From Hymenobacter canadensis (GTDB taxonomy: Bacteria; Bacteroidota; Bacteroidia; Cytophagales; Hymenobacteraceae): a DNA stretch of 64,000 nucleotides. Each line of letters opens with the position of its first letter. Positions within the stretch are counted from its first letter, which is position 1. The translations under genes and the position numbers were made by a program. The stretch covers positions 1,550,001 to 1,614,000 of the forward strand of contig NZ_CP114767.1 in NCBI RefSeq assembly GCF_027359925.1, read 5' to 3'. Below, in pieces: positions 8,183 to 17,564 of the stretch. Below the pieces are notes generated by a model. It searched no databases and was not told the DNA's origin. It saw only the letters and a program-made list of their open reading frames with translations.

Positions 8183-8930
8183 GACCGTCGCCACTGCCCC
8201 GGCCGATGCCCCCGTTGCCAGCAAGCTGGAAGCCCTGCTCAACCTGCAACGCATTGACTCGCAGCTCGACGAAATCCGGCGCGTGCGCGGCGATTTGCCC
8301 GAAGAAGTACGCGACCTGGAAGACGAAATTGCCGGCTACGAGGTACGCGTAAGCAAGTTCGACGAGGAAATCTCCGGCCTCAACGACCAGATCAAACAGC
8401 GCAAGCAGGCCGCCAAAGATGCCGACGGCCTGATCAAGCGCTACGAAGACCAGCAGCAGAACGTGCGCAACAACCGCGAGTACGAGGCTATTGCCAAGGA
8501 AATCGAGTTGCAGAAGCTGGAAATCCAGATTTCTGAAAAGAAAATCAAGGAGGCCCAGTACCAGATCGACATGAAGAATGTGGAGATTGGTGGCACCAAG
8601 CAGAAGCTGGAAGAGCGCAAGAAAGACCTTGAGAACAAGAAAGGCGAGCTGAACGTCATCGTAGGCGAAAGCGAAGCCGACGAGAAAAAGCTGCTGGATG
8701 AGCGCGAAGGCGCCAAGCAGCCCATCGAGGAGCGTCTCTACACCGCCTACACCCGCATCCGCGGCAACGTGCGCAACGGCCTGGCCGTGGTGACGGTGAA
8801 GCGCGACGCCTGCGGCGGCTGCTTCAACACGGTGCCCCCGCAGCGCCAGGCCGACATTATCGCCCACAAGAAAATCATCGTGTGCGAGCACTGCGGCCGG
8901 GTTCTGGCCGACGTGGAAGCCCGGGCGTAA
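8172..8930 (+). CDS. C4-type zinc-ribbon coiled-coil protein (CdsZ-like)
   Basis: 252 aa. A long charged coiled coil (about residues 20-190, heptad pattern of Leu, Ile and Lys/Glu) is followed by a C-terminal zinc ribbon with two CxxC knuckles, CGGCF and CEHCG. This is the zf-RING_7/CdsZ family, predicted nucleic-acid-binding and widely paired with NIF3 genes. The ATG at 8172 overlaps the end of the NIF3 gene; readings starting earlier lie entirely within that gene. The overlap suggests translational coupling. A rho-independent terminator follows 23 bases after the stop, closing a two-gene operon. Precise role unknown. Confidence 0.88.
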   Translation: MTAKTVATAPADAPVASKLEALLNLQRIDSQLDEIRRVRGDLPEEVRDLEDEIAGYEVRVSKFDEEISGLNDQIKQRKQAAKDADGLIKRYEDQQQNVRNNREYEAIAKEIELQKLEIQISEKKIKEAQYQIDMKNVEIGGTKQKLEERKKDLENKKGELNVIVGESEADEKKLLDEREGAKQPIEERLYTAYTRIRGNVRNGLAVVTVKRDACGGCFNTVPPQRQADIIAHKKIIVCEHCGRVLADVEARA

Positions 8931-8952
8931 GCGCTTTTTAGTTGAAAAATGC

Positions 8953-8986
8953 GAAAGGAACGGCCTTGTGTCGTTCCTTTTTCTTT
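8953..8986 (+). terminator. Rho-independent terminator
   Basis: Stem AAAGGAACG / CGTTCCTTT with a nine-base loop followed by a run of T (TTTTTCTTTT), just after the zinc-ribbon gene. Confidence 0.85.
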
Positions 8987-8993
8987 TGCCTGA

Positions 8994-10523
8994 ATGACGA
9001 TGGTTTTTCTCGCTGAGGTTCTCCGAGGGGCACGCACAGATTCGCTGAGGCTGTTCTGGCTGTTGGCGCTGGCCTTCGCGCCCCTCCGCGCAGCCCTCAG
9101 CACACCACAGCGGGAGACAGCGCGCCCACCCGAAACCAGCAGCCTCACGGCGGTACAGGCCCGCGCCTACGCCGAGGTGCTGAAAATGCGCCCCGCCGCC
9201 GCCCGGGCCCAGCTGAAGGATGCTTCGGCCGGCACGCTGCTGGTGCTGGATGCGGCGGCCATTACGGAGCTGCTCGTCACGCAGGATGCCGGCCTGTACG
9301 AGGCCACCGTGGCGGGCCAGAACAAGCGCCTCGCGCAGCTGGAAAAAACGTTGGAGCGTGGCGCGCTGCCCGAATATGCCCGCGCCGAAATCCGGCTGCA
9401 CCAGGCGGCGGCGCAGGTGGTGTTCGGGCACGAGGTGCAGGGCGCCTGGAGCTTGCGGCAGGCCTACCAGCAGATGGCGGCCGTGGTGCAGCGCTACCCT
9501 GCCTACCTGCCGGCCCGCAAAACGCTGGGGCTGATGCAGTTCTTTATTGGCTCGCTGCCGGAAGGCTACCGCTGGTTTCTGAAGCTACTGGGGCTGCCCG
9601 GCAGCGTGGAAGGCGGCCTGAGCAACCTGCGCGCCGCCGCCCGCCAGCCCAACGACTTCCAGCCCGAAGCCCGGATTCTGCTGGCGTTGGTGGAGGAAAC
9701 CTACTATAAGAAGCCCGACGAAGGCCTGCAGCTCATCCACCAGCTGCACCAGCAGCAACCCGACAACCTGCTCTACGCCTACCTGCTCGTCAGCCTGCAT
9801 AAAAAGCAGCACCACACCGAGGCCGCGCTGGCCGCCTACCGCGCCCGCCCCACCGGCGCGGGCTACGTAGCCCTGCCCTACCTGCGCCACATGGCCGCCG
9901 ACCTGCTGCTCTACCAGGGCGAGTATGCCGCTTCCCGCCGAGAAAACGAGCTGTTTCTGCAGCAGTACAAAGGCCAGCACTACCGCAAAGACGCTTGGTT
10001 CAAGCTCTACCTGGCCGCCTGGCTGAGCGGCGATGCGCCGGCCGCGGAGCGCTACCGCCGGCAGATTGACGCGGGCGGCCGCACCGTGGTGGAGGAAGAC
10101 ACCTACGCCCAGCGCTTTGTGGAGGGCCGGCTGCCGCTCAACCCGCTGCTCACCCGGGCCCGCCTGCAGATTGACGGCGGCTACTACCGCGAGGCCCTGG
10201 CCACGCTGGCCGGGTTCCGCAGTACCGCCGCCACGCCTCTGCGCGACCGGCTGGAAGACCCCTACCGCCGGGCCCGCGCCTGGCACCTGCTCGGCCGCCC
10301 CGACTCGGCGCGGCTGCTCTACGCCCGCACCATTGCGCTGGCCGGCAACGCGCCCTACTACTTCGCGCCCCAGGCGGCGCTACAGCTCGGCTACCTGTAT
10401 CAGCTGGAAGGCCAGCGCAACACGGCCCGCGTGTATTTCCGCAAGGCCCTGAGCTACCCGAAGCATGAGTACAAGAACAGCACCGACACCAAGGCCAAGC
10501 TGGCGCTGAAGGAGCTGGAATAA
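8994..10523 (+). CDS. Secreted TPR-like protein (Iml2/TTC39-like pattern)
   Basis: 509 aa. A hydrophobic N-terminal segment (about residues 19-36, LRLFWLLALAFAPLRAAL) looks like a signal peptide or anchor. The body is helical with TPR-like spacing: blocks such as YPAYLPARKTLGLMQFFIGSLPEGYRWF, QPDNLLYAYLLVSLHKK and FAPQAALQLGYLYQLEGQRNTARVYF. The SLPEGYRWFLKLLG segment recalls the Iml2/TTC39 outer-membrane TPR family, but this is an impression. Two ATGs (8994 and 9000) are possible and no ribosome site decides between them. The first 35 codons lie in an imperfect palindrome, discussed separately. It is a single gene between terminator-like hairpins, with no clear functional neighbours. Confidence 0.65.
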   Translation: MTMVFLAEVLRGARTDSLRLFWLLALAFAPLRAALSTPQRETARPPETSSLTAVQARAYAEVLKMRPAAARAQLKDASAGTLLVLDAAAITELLVTQDAGLYEATVAGQNKRLAQLEKTLERGALPEYARAEIRLHQAAAQVVFGHEVQGAWSLRQAYQQMAAVVQRYPAYLPARKTLGLMQFFIGSLPEGYRWFLKLLGLPGSVEGGLSNLRAAARQPNDFQPEARILLALVEETYYKKPDEGLQLIHQLHQQQPDNLLYAYLLVSLHKKQHHTEAALAAYRARPTGAGYVALPYLRHMAADLLLYQGEYAASRRENELFLQQYKGQHYRKDAWFKLYLAAWLSGDAPAAERYRRQIDAGGRTVVEEDTYAQRFVEGRLPLNPLLTRARLQIDGGYYREALATLAGFRSTAATPLRDRLEDPYRRARAWHLLGRPDSARLLYARTIALAGNAPYYFAPQAALQLGYLYQLEGQRNTARVYFRKALSYPKHEYKNSTDTKAKLALKELE

Positions 10524-10539
10524 CGCTTTCCGAAGGACC

Positions 10540-10590
10540 GGGCCAGGTCCCTGGCCCCGAAAAGCTGGCCCCGGTCTACGCCGACGTAGT
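10540..10590. other. GC-rich stem-loops in the gap before pabB
   Basis: Two perfect short palindromes follow the TPR gene: GGGCCAGG-TC-CCTGGCCC at 10540-10557 and GCCGAC-GTA-GTCGGC near 10576-10590. No T-run follows, so termination is possible but not certain. The remainder up to the pabB promoter is GC-rich and shows no gene. Confidence 0.5.
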
Positions 10591-10722
10591 CGGCAAGACC
10601 GGCGGCCGGCCCACCGCCCCGGTCTCCGACCGGAGGGCGCGCAGCGGCCAGCCGGCACCGCGCAGTATCGGCCCGCCCGCCCGCTGTTCCCGGGGACGCG
10701 CACACCCACGCCGCCGGCCCTG

Positions 10723-10730
10723 TATCTTTG
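10723..10730 (+). promoter_or_regulatory. TAnnTTTG promoter of pabB
   Basis: TATCTTTG ends exactly four bases before the GTG start at 10735, predicting a leaderless transcript. Confidence 0.75.
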
Positions 10731-10734
10731 CGTC

Positions 10735-12009
10735 GTGCTGTCTATTCCCCTTACTGAGCTTCCAGCTGATTTCCGGGCCCGCGCCCTGCGCTGGGCCGCG
10801 CAGTTTCCGCACTGTGCCTACTTCGAGCCCAACGGCCAGGCCTACCCCGAAGGCCCCTTCGACCAGCTGCTGGGCGTAGCGCCCGCCGCGCCCGATGCGC
10901 CCCGCACCCTGGACGAGCTGCGCCAATGGCTGCCGCGCCCCCAGGATGGCGCCCCGCGCCTGGGATTCCTCACCTACGACCTCAAAAACGAAATCGAAGA
11001 CCTGCACAGCAACAATCCATCAGGCCTCAGCTGGCCGCCGCTGCACTTCTTCTACCCGCAAACCTGGCTGATCTGGCGGCCGGATACACTGGAACTGCAC
11101 GGCCACACGCACGGCGTGCTGGAAGCTATTCTGGTTACGGAGCTACCGAATTGGCCTGCGCCCGCCGTGCCCGCTTTCACGCCCCGCATGCCCAAGACCG
11201 ACTACCTGCGGGCCGTGGAAGCCGTGCGCGAAGACATTCTCAACGGTGAAGTGTATGAGCTGAACCTGTGCCAAGAGTTCTACGCCGAAGGCGTGCAGCT
11301 GGACCCGGTGGATGTGTTTTTGCGCCTCAACGCGGCCTCGCCGGCACCGTTTGCGGGTTTCTTCCGGCACGAAAACCACTTTCTGCTGTGCGCCTCGCCC
11401 GAGCGGTTTCTGGCCCACTCCGCGCCGGTTATCGTCTCCCAGCCCATCAAAGGCACCATCCGGCGCGGCAACACGCCCGCCGAAGACGAGCAGCAGCGCC
11501 TTACGCTGCTCCACGACGAAAAAGAGCGCGCCGAAAACCTGATGATCGTGGACCTGGTGCGCAACGACCTGGCCCGCGTGGCGGAAACCGGCACCGTGCA
11601 GGTGCCCGAGCTGTTCGGCCTCTACCCGTTCCGGCACGTCTGGCAGATGATTTCGACGGTTACCGCCGAACTGCGCCCAGGCGTGGACCTCCCAGACGTG
11701 CTGCGCGCCACCTTCCCGATGGGTTCGATGACCGGCGCGCCGAAAATCCGGGCCATGCAGCTCATCGAGCACTACGAAACCGCCCGGCGCGGTCTCTACA
11801 GCGGCAGCATCGGCTACGCCTGGCCCGACGGCGCGTTCGAGTTCAACGTCGTCATCCGCAGCCTGCAATACCGTCCCGACACCGGCTACCTCAGCTTCCA
11901 GGTCGGCTCAGCCATCACCTACGACTCCGACCCGGAGCGCGAGTACGCGGAGTGCCTGCTCAAAGCCCGCGCCATCCTGGACGTGCTGGGCGCGGTGGTA
12001 GCGGAGTAG
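10735..12009 (+). CDS. pabB: Aminodeoxychorismate synthase component I (PabB family)
   Basis: 424 aa, cytoplasmic. The enzyme converts chorismate plus ammonia (from the glutaminase partner PabA) to 4-amino-4-deoxychorismate for folate synthesis. The chorismate-binding domain fills the C-terminal two thirds. The motif PIKGTIRRG has the Lys that marks PabB (anthranilate synthase has PIAGT), and DLVRNDL and FPMGSMTGAPKIRAM are the other family signatures, the latter a variant of FPGGSxTGAPK. The start is GTG, supported by a promoter four bases upstream and by the usual N-terminal pattern of the family; no ATG lies near. No pabA or pabC is next to it. It is convergent with a CAT-like gene across a palindromic element. 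Confidence 0.88.
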   Translation: MLSIPLTELPADFRARALRWAAQFPHCAYFEPNGQAYPEGPFDQLLGVAPAAPDAPRTLDELRQWLPRPQDGAPRLGFLTYDLKNEIEDLHSNNPSGLSWPPLHFFYPQTWLIWRPDTLELHGHTHGVLEAILVTELPNWPAPAVPAFTPRMPKTDYLRAVEAVREDILNGEVYELNLCQEFYAEGVQLDPVDVFLRLNAASPAPFAGFFRHENHFLLCASPERFLAHSAPVIVSQPIKGTIRRGNTPAEDEQQRLTLLHDEKERAENLMIVDLVRNDLARVAETGTVQVPELFGLYPFRHVWQMISTVTAELRPGVDLPDVLRATFPMGSMTGAPKIRAMQLIEHYETARRGLYSGSIGYAWPDGAFEFNVVIRSLQYRPDTGYLSFQVGSAITYDSDPEREYAECLLKARAILDVLGAVVAE

Positions 12010-12028
12010 CGGGTTGGTGGGCTGGTGG

Positions 12029-12187
12029 ATTGAACGTCATGCTGAGCGAAGCGAAGCATCTCGCCCGCCAAACTAACCCCAATCGTCAGGCTCCCCCTCT
12101 CTGAAGGAGAGGGGGCCGGGGGGGGTGAGGCGACTCGCCAGAACGAAGCGGTAGAGATGCTTCGACAAGCTCAGCATGACGTTCAAT
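12029..12187. repeat. Palindromic element, family B copy 1 with family D insert
   Basis: Ends ATTGAACGTCATGCTGAGC and its complement at 12170-12187 are inverted. Inside are GAAGCATCTCGCC/GAGATGCTTCG and, at about 12091-12146, a segment (CTCTCTGAAGGAGAGGGGG, GTGAGGCGACTCGCCAGAACG) that is found again, inverted, at 59073. It lies between two convergent genes. Confidence 0.88.
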
Positions 12188-12198
12188 CCACCAATCCA

Positions 12199-12837
12199 CT
12201 ACCCCACCAACCCACCCAACCGCCGCTCGAACTCCTGCAGGAACAGCCCGACGTGGTAGCCGTCGGCCAGGGCGTGGTGCACGTTCACCGAGACCGACAT
12301 GTAGGTGGCACCGTTTTCCTCATAGAGCTGGCCGAAGGAGATTTTGGGGCAGCTGTCGGGGTGCGAGAAGCTGCGGGCGTGGGTGAGGCCGCTGAAGCGC
12401 ACCCACGGAATGGCCGAGCAATGCAGCACGTCTGCGCGGGCGGTGGTGCCGCTCAGGCGCAAGCCGGTGCTAGCCTGCACGGCGGCTATTTCCGCCTGGG
12501 CTGAGGCTATAAACGTGGCCAGGTCGGGGTTCTGTTCGATGAAGGAGAAGGAAAACGTGTGGTCGGGGCGGCCGAGGGTGGCCGAAACGTGCACCGCCTC
12601 ATACTGGTACACCTGCCCGTCTTCGATGCGGGTGCGGAACTCGGGCACGGCATTAGCCGCCTGCGCGGCGTGGTGCAGGTAGTACAGGAAAAACGACACG
12701 CCCAGCCGCTTGGCCTCCGCCTGGGCGCCGGTGCAGTTCACGGGGGCTACCAGTCCAAAAAACGGCTCCTCAAACTGGGAGAAGAAGGCAAAATGCTCGC
12801 GGCGGTTCCAAGTGGCCTGGTTGATCAGCTGTTTCAT
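12199..12837 (-). CDS. Chloramphenicol-acetyltransferase-family protein
   Basis: 212 aa, full length for a CAT trimer subunit. The catalytic motif HHALADG (HHxxxDG, general base His and structural Asp) lies near the C terminus, preceded by YMSVSVNVHHA; the family's N-terminal block FFSQFEEPFFG is also present. True CAT acetylates chloramphenicol with acetyl-CoA, but Bacteroidota carry many CAT-fold proteins of unknown substrate and there is no mobile-element context, so resistance should not be assumed. The start at 12837 (MKQLINQATW) is used; the open frame continues far upstream through the divergent HAD gene and is not meaningful. Divergent promoter region of about 70 bases is shared with the HAD gene. 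Confidence 0.85.
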   Translation of the reverse strand: MKQLINQATWNRREHFAFFSQFEEPFFGLVAPVNCTGAQAEAKRLGVSFFLYYLHHAAQAANAVPEFRTRIEDGQVYQYEAVHVSATLGRPDHTFSFSFIEQNPDLATFIASAQAEIAAVQASTGLRLSGTTARADVLHCSAIPWVRFSGLTHARSFSHPDSCPKISFGQLYEENGATYMSVSVNVHHALADGYHVGLFLQEFERRLGGLVG

Positions 12838-12852
12838 GGCCGGCAAGTTCGG

Positions 12853-12860
12853 TAACTTTG
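12853..12860 (+). promoter_or_regulatory. TAnnTTTG promoter of the HAD gene
   Basis: TAACTTTG, 46 bases before the ATG at 12907. Confidence 0.6.
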
Positions 12861-12906
12861 CTGGCTCTCCGGGCCGGTGGCGCGGGTTGAAAGCCCTTTC
12901 TCGCCC

Positions 12907-13608
12907 ATGGCCGCTCCCTTGCTCATTGCCTTCGACGCCGACGACACGCTCTGGCCCAACCAGCCCCACTTCGACCAGGTGGAAGCCCGACTGTTCGAAA
13001 TTATGGCCCACTGCGGCGACGCCGCGCACATCAGCCGGCACCTCAACGACGTGCAGCGCCGCAACATGCAGCTGTTCGGCTACGGCGCCAAGTCGTTTAT
13101 GCTCTCTATGATTGAAACCGCCATCCAGCTCACCAACGGCAACGTGCGCGGCTCCGATATTCAGGAAATTCTCGACATGGGCAAGGACCTGCTGCGCTAC
13201 CCCATCGAGCCCCTGCCCGGCGTGGTGGAGGTGGTAACGGAGCTGCGCCAGCGCGGCCACCGCCTGCTGGTGCTCACCAAAGGCGACCTGTTCGACCAGG
13301 AAAGCAAGATTGCCCGCTCCGGCCTCGGCGACCTGTTCGACCACGTGGAGGTGGTCAGCGAGAAAAACGAAGCCACCTACCAGCGCCTGCTAACCCGCTA
13401 TAGCGCCTCCGCCGACAAATTTGTGATGATCGGCAACTCCCTGAAATCCGACATCCTGCCTGTAGCGCGGCTGGGCCTGCGCGCCGTGCACGTCCCCTAT
13501 CACGCCAACTGGATTTTCGAGCACGTGGAGCCAGAGCAGCTGGCTGGCCTGGCGTTTCACACCGTGCAGGACGTACGCGAGGTGCTGGCGTATCTGGATC
13601 TGGGGTGA
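12907..13608 (+). CDS. HAD-family hydrolase
   Basis: 233 aa. HAD motif I is AFDADDTLW (nucleophile Asp and acid/base Asp two residues later), motif II is in LVLTKGD, and motif IV is MIGNSLKSDILP. The helical cap between motifs I and II (NVQRRNMQLFGYGAKSF region) gives a C1-capped, subfamily IA layout, typical of small phosphatases acting on phosphorylated metabolites. The substrate cannot be deduced. ATG at 12907 is preferred to the 12877 reading, which begins before the motif without conserved sequence. Divergent from the CAT-like gene; followed by a family B palindromic element. Confidence 0.85.
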   Translation: MAAPLLIAFDADDTLWPNQPHFDQVEARLFEIMAHCGDAAHISRHLNDVQRRNMQLFGYGAKSFMLSMIETAIQLTNGNVRGSDIQEILDMGKDLLRYPIEPLPGVVEVVTELRQRGHRLLVLTKGDLFDQESKIARSGLGDLFDHVEVVSEKNEATYQRLLTRYSASADKFVMIGNSLKSDILPVARLGLRAVHVPYHANWIFEHVEPEQLAGLAFHTVQDVREVLAYLDLG

Positions 13609-13634
13609 TGAGGTGATAGGGTGAGAAGGCTAAA

Positions 13635-13737
13635 AGAACGTCATGCTGAGCTTGCCGAAGCATCTCGCGTGCTGATGTTGTGATACTATTCAGCTGTCAG
13701 CACGCGAGATACTTCGGCAAGCTCAGCATGACGTTCT
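13635..13737. repeat. Palindromic element, family B copy 2
   Basis: AGAACGTCATGCTGAGCTTG and its complement form the ends (103 bases in all). Inner arms CCGAAGCATCTCGCGTGCTG / CAGCACGCGAGATACTTCGG. The loop carries TGCTGATGTTGTGAT, the word shared with other elements. Confidence 0.9.
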
Positions 13738-13814
13738 ATCACTCCCCCAATTCACCACGCCACAAACCCACTAATCCAGCTCCTGCCATTCTGTCATTTT
13801 AGCCCCAAAAAGCC

Positions 13815-13822
13815 TACCTTTG
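13815..13822 (+). promoter_or_regulatory. TAnnTTTG promoter of miaB
   Basis: TACCTTTG, 44 bases before the ATG at 13867 and 14 bases before an in-frame GTG at 13837. Confidence 0.65.
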
Positions 13823-13866
13823 GCCTCCACTGAACCGTGAAGCTGACGCCGCCGAGGCCTTTTTCC

Positions 13867-15330
<1,464 letters not shown>

Positions 15331-15338
15331 ACATGTCT

Positions 15339-15455
15339 GTCATCCTGAGCTTGCGAAGGATCTTATCAGGACTGCATACCAGCCGAACATTTCTGACTTC
15401 TTGTAGAACGATTCCTGTTCACGCGTGATAGGATCCTTCGCAAGCGCACGATGAC
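15339..15455. repeat. Palindromic element, family B copy 3 (degenerate)
   Basis: GTCATCCTGAGCTTGCGAAG and GGATCCTTCGCAAGC...GATGAC are inverted with a few mismatches in the right arm (CGTGCG in place of CCTGAG). Located between miaB and the sigma-54 activator. Confidence 0.85.
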
Positions 15456-15525
15456 GGATTTTCTTTCGTCCGATTAGAAATAAACTACCCTAGCTTTTCG
15501 TCTACCCTACGAAAACCCTCCCGAC

Positions 15526-16839
15526 TTGACACCTTCCGAAATACAAAGCATCAAACAACGGTTCGGCATCATCGGCAATGCGCCGTCGCTGAACTACGCC
15601 ATTCAGGTGGCCACGCAGGTAGCGCCCACCGACATGACGGTGCTGATAACGGGCGAAAGCGGCTCCGGTAAAGAGTCGTTTTCCAAGATTATCCATGCCC
15701 TGTCGCCGCGCAAGCACGGGCAGTTCATTGCCATCAACTGCGGCGCCATCCCAGAAGGGACCATCGACTCGGAGCTGTTTGGGCACGAAAAGGGCTCGTT
15801 TACCGGCGCCCAAGAAGCCCGCAAAGGCTACTTTGAGGTGACCAACGGCGGCACTATTTTCCTCGATGAGATTGGCGAGATGCCGCTCGGCACCCAGGCC
15901 CGGCTGCTGCGCGTGCTCGAAAACGGCGAGTTTATCCGGGTAGGCAGCAGCAAGGTGCAGAAGACCGATGTGCGGGTAGTGGCCGCCACCAACGTGAATC
16001 TGCTCGACGCCGTGCGTGAAGGCCGCTTCCGCGAAGACCTCTACTATCGCCTGAATACGGTGCCGATTACGGTTCCACCATTGCGTGAGCGGGGCGATGA
16101 TATCTACTTATTGTTCAGAAAGTTTACTACTGATTTTTCTGACCGTTACCGCGTCAAGCCGATTACGCTAACGCCCGAGGCGGTGCAGGAATTGCAGCGG
16201 TTTCGCTTCCCCGGCAACATCCGCCAGCTCAAGAACGTGGCCGAGCAGCTGTCGGTGCTGGAGACGGACCGCGAGATTGATATGCGCCGCCTGCGCCAGT
16301 ACCTGCCCGCCGAGCAGGCCAGCCAGCTGCCCATGCTATTGCACGCCGCCGGCCCCGACGCGGCCGGCAGCGGCTACTCGGAGCGCGACCTGCTCTACAA
16401 GGTGCTCTTCGACATGCGCCGCGACATGACCGACCTCAAGAAGCTGGTGCTGGAAATGGCCGCCGGCCAGCGCCCGCAGGACTCGCAGGAATTGCTGCGC
16501 CAGAACAGCCACCTGTTCACCAACCTCAACGCCGCCCCCTACGACGGCGGCGCCCGCCCCCTGCGGCAGCCCTCACCCGATGGCGGCGCCACTGAGTACA
16601 TCCTCACCCCCGGTCAGCTTGATGACGCCACCGACTACGAGGACGAGGTGCAGCGGGTAGAGGACATTCCGCACGAAACGGAGGAAGAAACCCTCTCGCT
16701 GGAAGCCAAGGAGAAGGAAATGATTCTCAAAGCCCTGAAAAAGCACCACAACAAGCGCAAATACGCCGCCCACGACCTGGGCATCTCGGAGCGCACTCTC
16801 TACCGCAAACTCAAGCAGTATGATCTGGAAAACGCGTAG
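15526..16839 (+). CDS. Sigma-54 activator without sensory domain (AAA+ plus Fis HTH)
   Basis: 437 aa. The protein begins almost directly with the AAA+ domain: Walker A GESGSGKES (about residues 42-50), the sigma-54 contact loop GSFTGA (variant of GAFTGA), Walker B GGTIFLDEIGEMP, arginine-finger region FREDLYYRL. The C terminus holds a Fis-type helix-turn-helix (YAAHDLGISERTLYRKLKQY). No receiver, GAF or PAS domain precedes it, a layout like PspF or NorR minus its sensor, so activity must be controlled by a partner or by level. The start is a TTG, because the conserved N terminus (TPSEIQSIKQRFGIIG) begins there and the next Met is inside the AAA+ domain. A 100-residue linker separates AAA+ from the HTH. 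See the groES promoter entry for a possible target. Confidence 0.88.
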   Translation: MTPSEIQSIKQRFGIIGNAPSLNYAIQVATQVAPTDMTVLITGESGSGKESFSKIIHALSPRKHGQFIAINCGAIPEGTIDSELFGHEKGSFTGAQEARKGYFEVTNGGTIFLDEIGEMPLGTQARLLRVLENGEFIRVGSSKVQKTDVRVVAATNVNLLDAVREGRFREDLYYRLNTVPITVPPLRERGDDIYLLFRKFTTDFSDRYRVKPITLTPEAVQELQRFRFPGNIRQLKNVAEQLSVLETDREIDMRRLRQYLPAEQASQLPMLLHAAGPDAAGSGYSERDLLYKVLFDMRRDMTDLKKLVLEMAAGQRPQDSQELLRQNSHLFTNLNAAPYDGGARPLRQPSPDGGATEYILTPGQLDDATDYEDEVQRVEDIPHETEEETLSLEAKEKEMILKALKKHHNKRKYAAHDLGISERTLYRKLKQYDLENA

Positions 16840-16846
16840 TCTGGAG

Positions 16847-16930
16847 CGGCAAGCTGTAAGCCGCAAGCCGCAAGCTCTTAACTACAAGTCATATATGTTG
16901 TGGCTGGCTTGCAGCTTGCCGCTTATAGCT
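16847..16930. repeat. AAGCTGTAAGC-type short-word palindrome overlapping lptE start
   Basis: The left part (GCGGCAAGCTGTAAGC, CCGCAAGCCGCAAGCT) lies before the lptE ATG; the right part (GCTTGCAGCTTGCCGCTT, ATAGCTTGTAGCTT) lies inside it. The two are approximate inverted repeats built from the same seven-base words. Confidence 0.75.
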
Positions 16931-17416
16931 TGTAGCTTCTTCCTGAGTGGCTGCTCGGTTTACTCGTTTTCGGGCACCAACATCGACCCGGAGGTGAAAA
17001 CCATTTCCATCAGCACCTTCCAGAACAACTCCAGCAACGGCCCGTCTTTCCTGGCCCAGCGCTTCACCGAGGACTTCAAGGACTACTTCCAGCGCAACAC
17101 CACGCTTAAGCTGGTGCCGCGCGACGGCGACCTGCAGTTTGAGGGCGCCATCACGGCCTACGACTACGCCCCGGCCGCCATCCAAAACCAGAATGGCATC
17201 GACCAGGCCGGCGTCAACCGCCTCACCATTCAGGTGCGCGTGAAGTACGCCAACACCAAAGACCCCAAGCAGGACTTCGAGCAGACGTTCCAGAGCAACG
17301 GCGACTTTCCGGCCGACCAGGACATTACGCGCATCAACAACGACCCCACCGCCACGCGCCGCATCACCCAGAACATCATCACCGATACCTTCAACAAGTC
17401 GGTGGCGAACTGGTAG
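16895..17416 (+). CDS. lptE: LPS-assembly lipoprotein LptE family
   Basis: 173 aa. LptE is the outer-membrane lipoprotein that plugs the LptD translocon for lipopolysaccharide. A lipoprotein signal peptide ends in the lipobox LSGC (Cys at residue 20), followed by CSVYSFSGTNIDPEVKTISI, the usual opening of the Bacteroidota LptE family (SusE-like fold of about 170 residues). ATG at 16895 is the one that gives this signal peptide. The codons for residues 5-15 come from one arm of a palindromic repeat, noted separately. Downstream genes are co-directional (TPR protein, secG). LptD is not in the window. Confidence 0.87.
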   Translation: MLWLACSLPLIACSFFLSGCSVYSFSGTNIDPEVKTISISTFQNNSSNGPSFLAQRFTEDFKDYFQRNTTLKLVPRDGDLQFEGAITAYDYAPAAIQNQNGIDQAGVNRLTIQVRVKYANTKDPKQDFEQTFQSNGDFPADQDITRINNDPTATRRITQNIITDTFNKSVANW

Positions 17417-17564
17417 CGGCCCGGGCGGCAGCATGGGCAACTGGGTAAATTGCTGTATTGTTGCGGCCCCACACGGTGCTGGCATACCTGCCGGTCCGCT
17501 TTTCTCGCTTCGGCCGAATGCGTTCAACTACGCCACAATTCAGCCATTTAACTCTTTCAACTAG

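Noticed and set aside
12199-12837. Chloramphenicol resistance gene
   Set aside because: The fold and HHxxxDG motif are CAT-like, but there is no resistance context and many Bacteroidota homologues are chromosomal with unknown substrates.
12877-13344. Longer N-terminal extension of the CAT-like protein (open to 13344)
   Set aside because: It would run antisense through the HAD gene and its promoter; the family N terminus begins at 12837.
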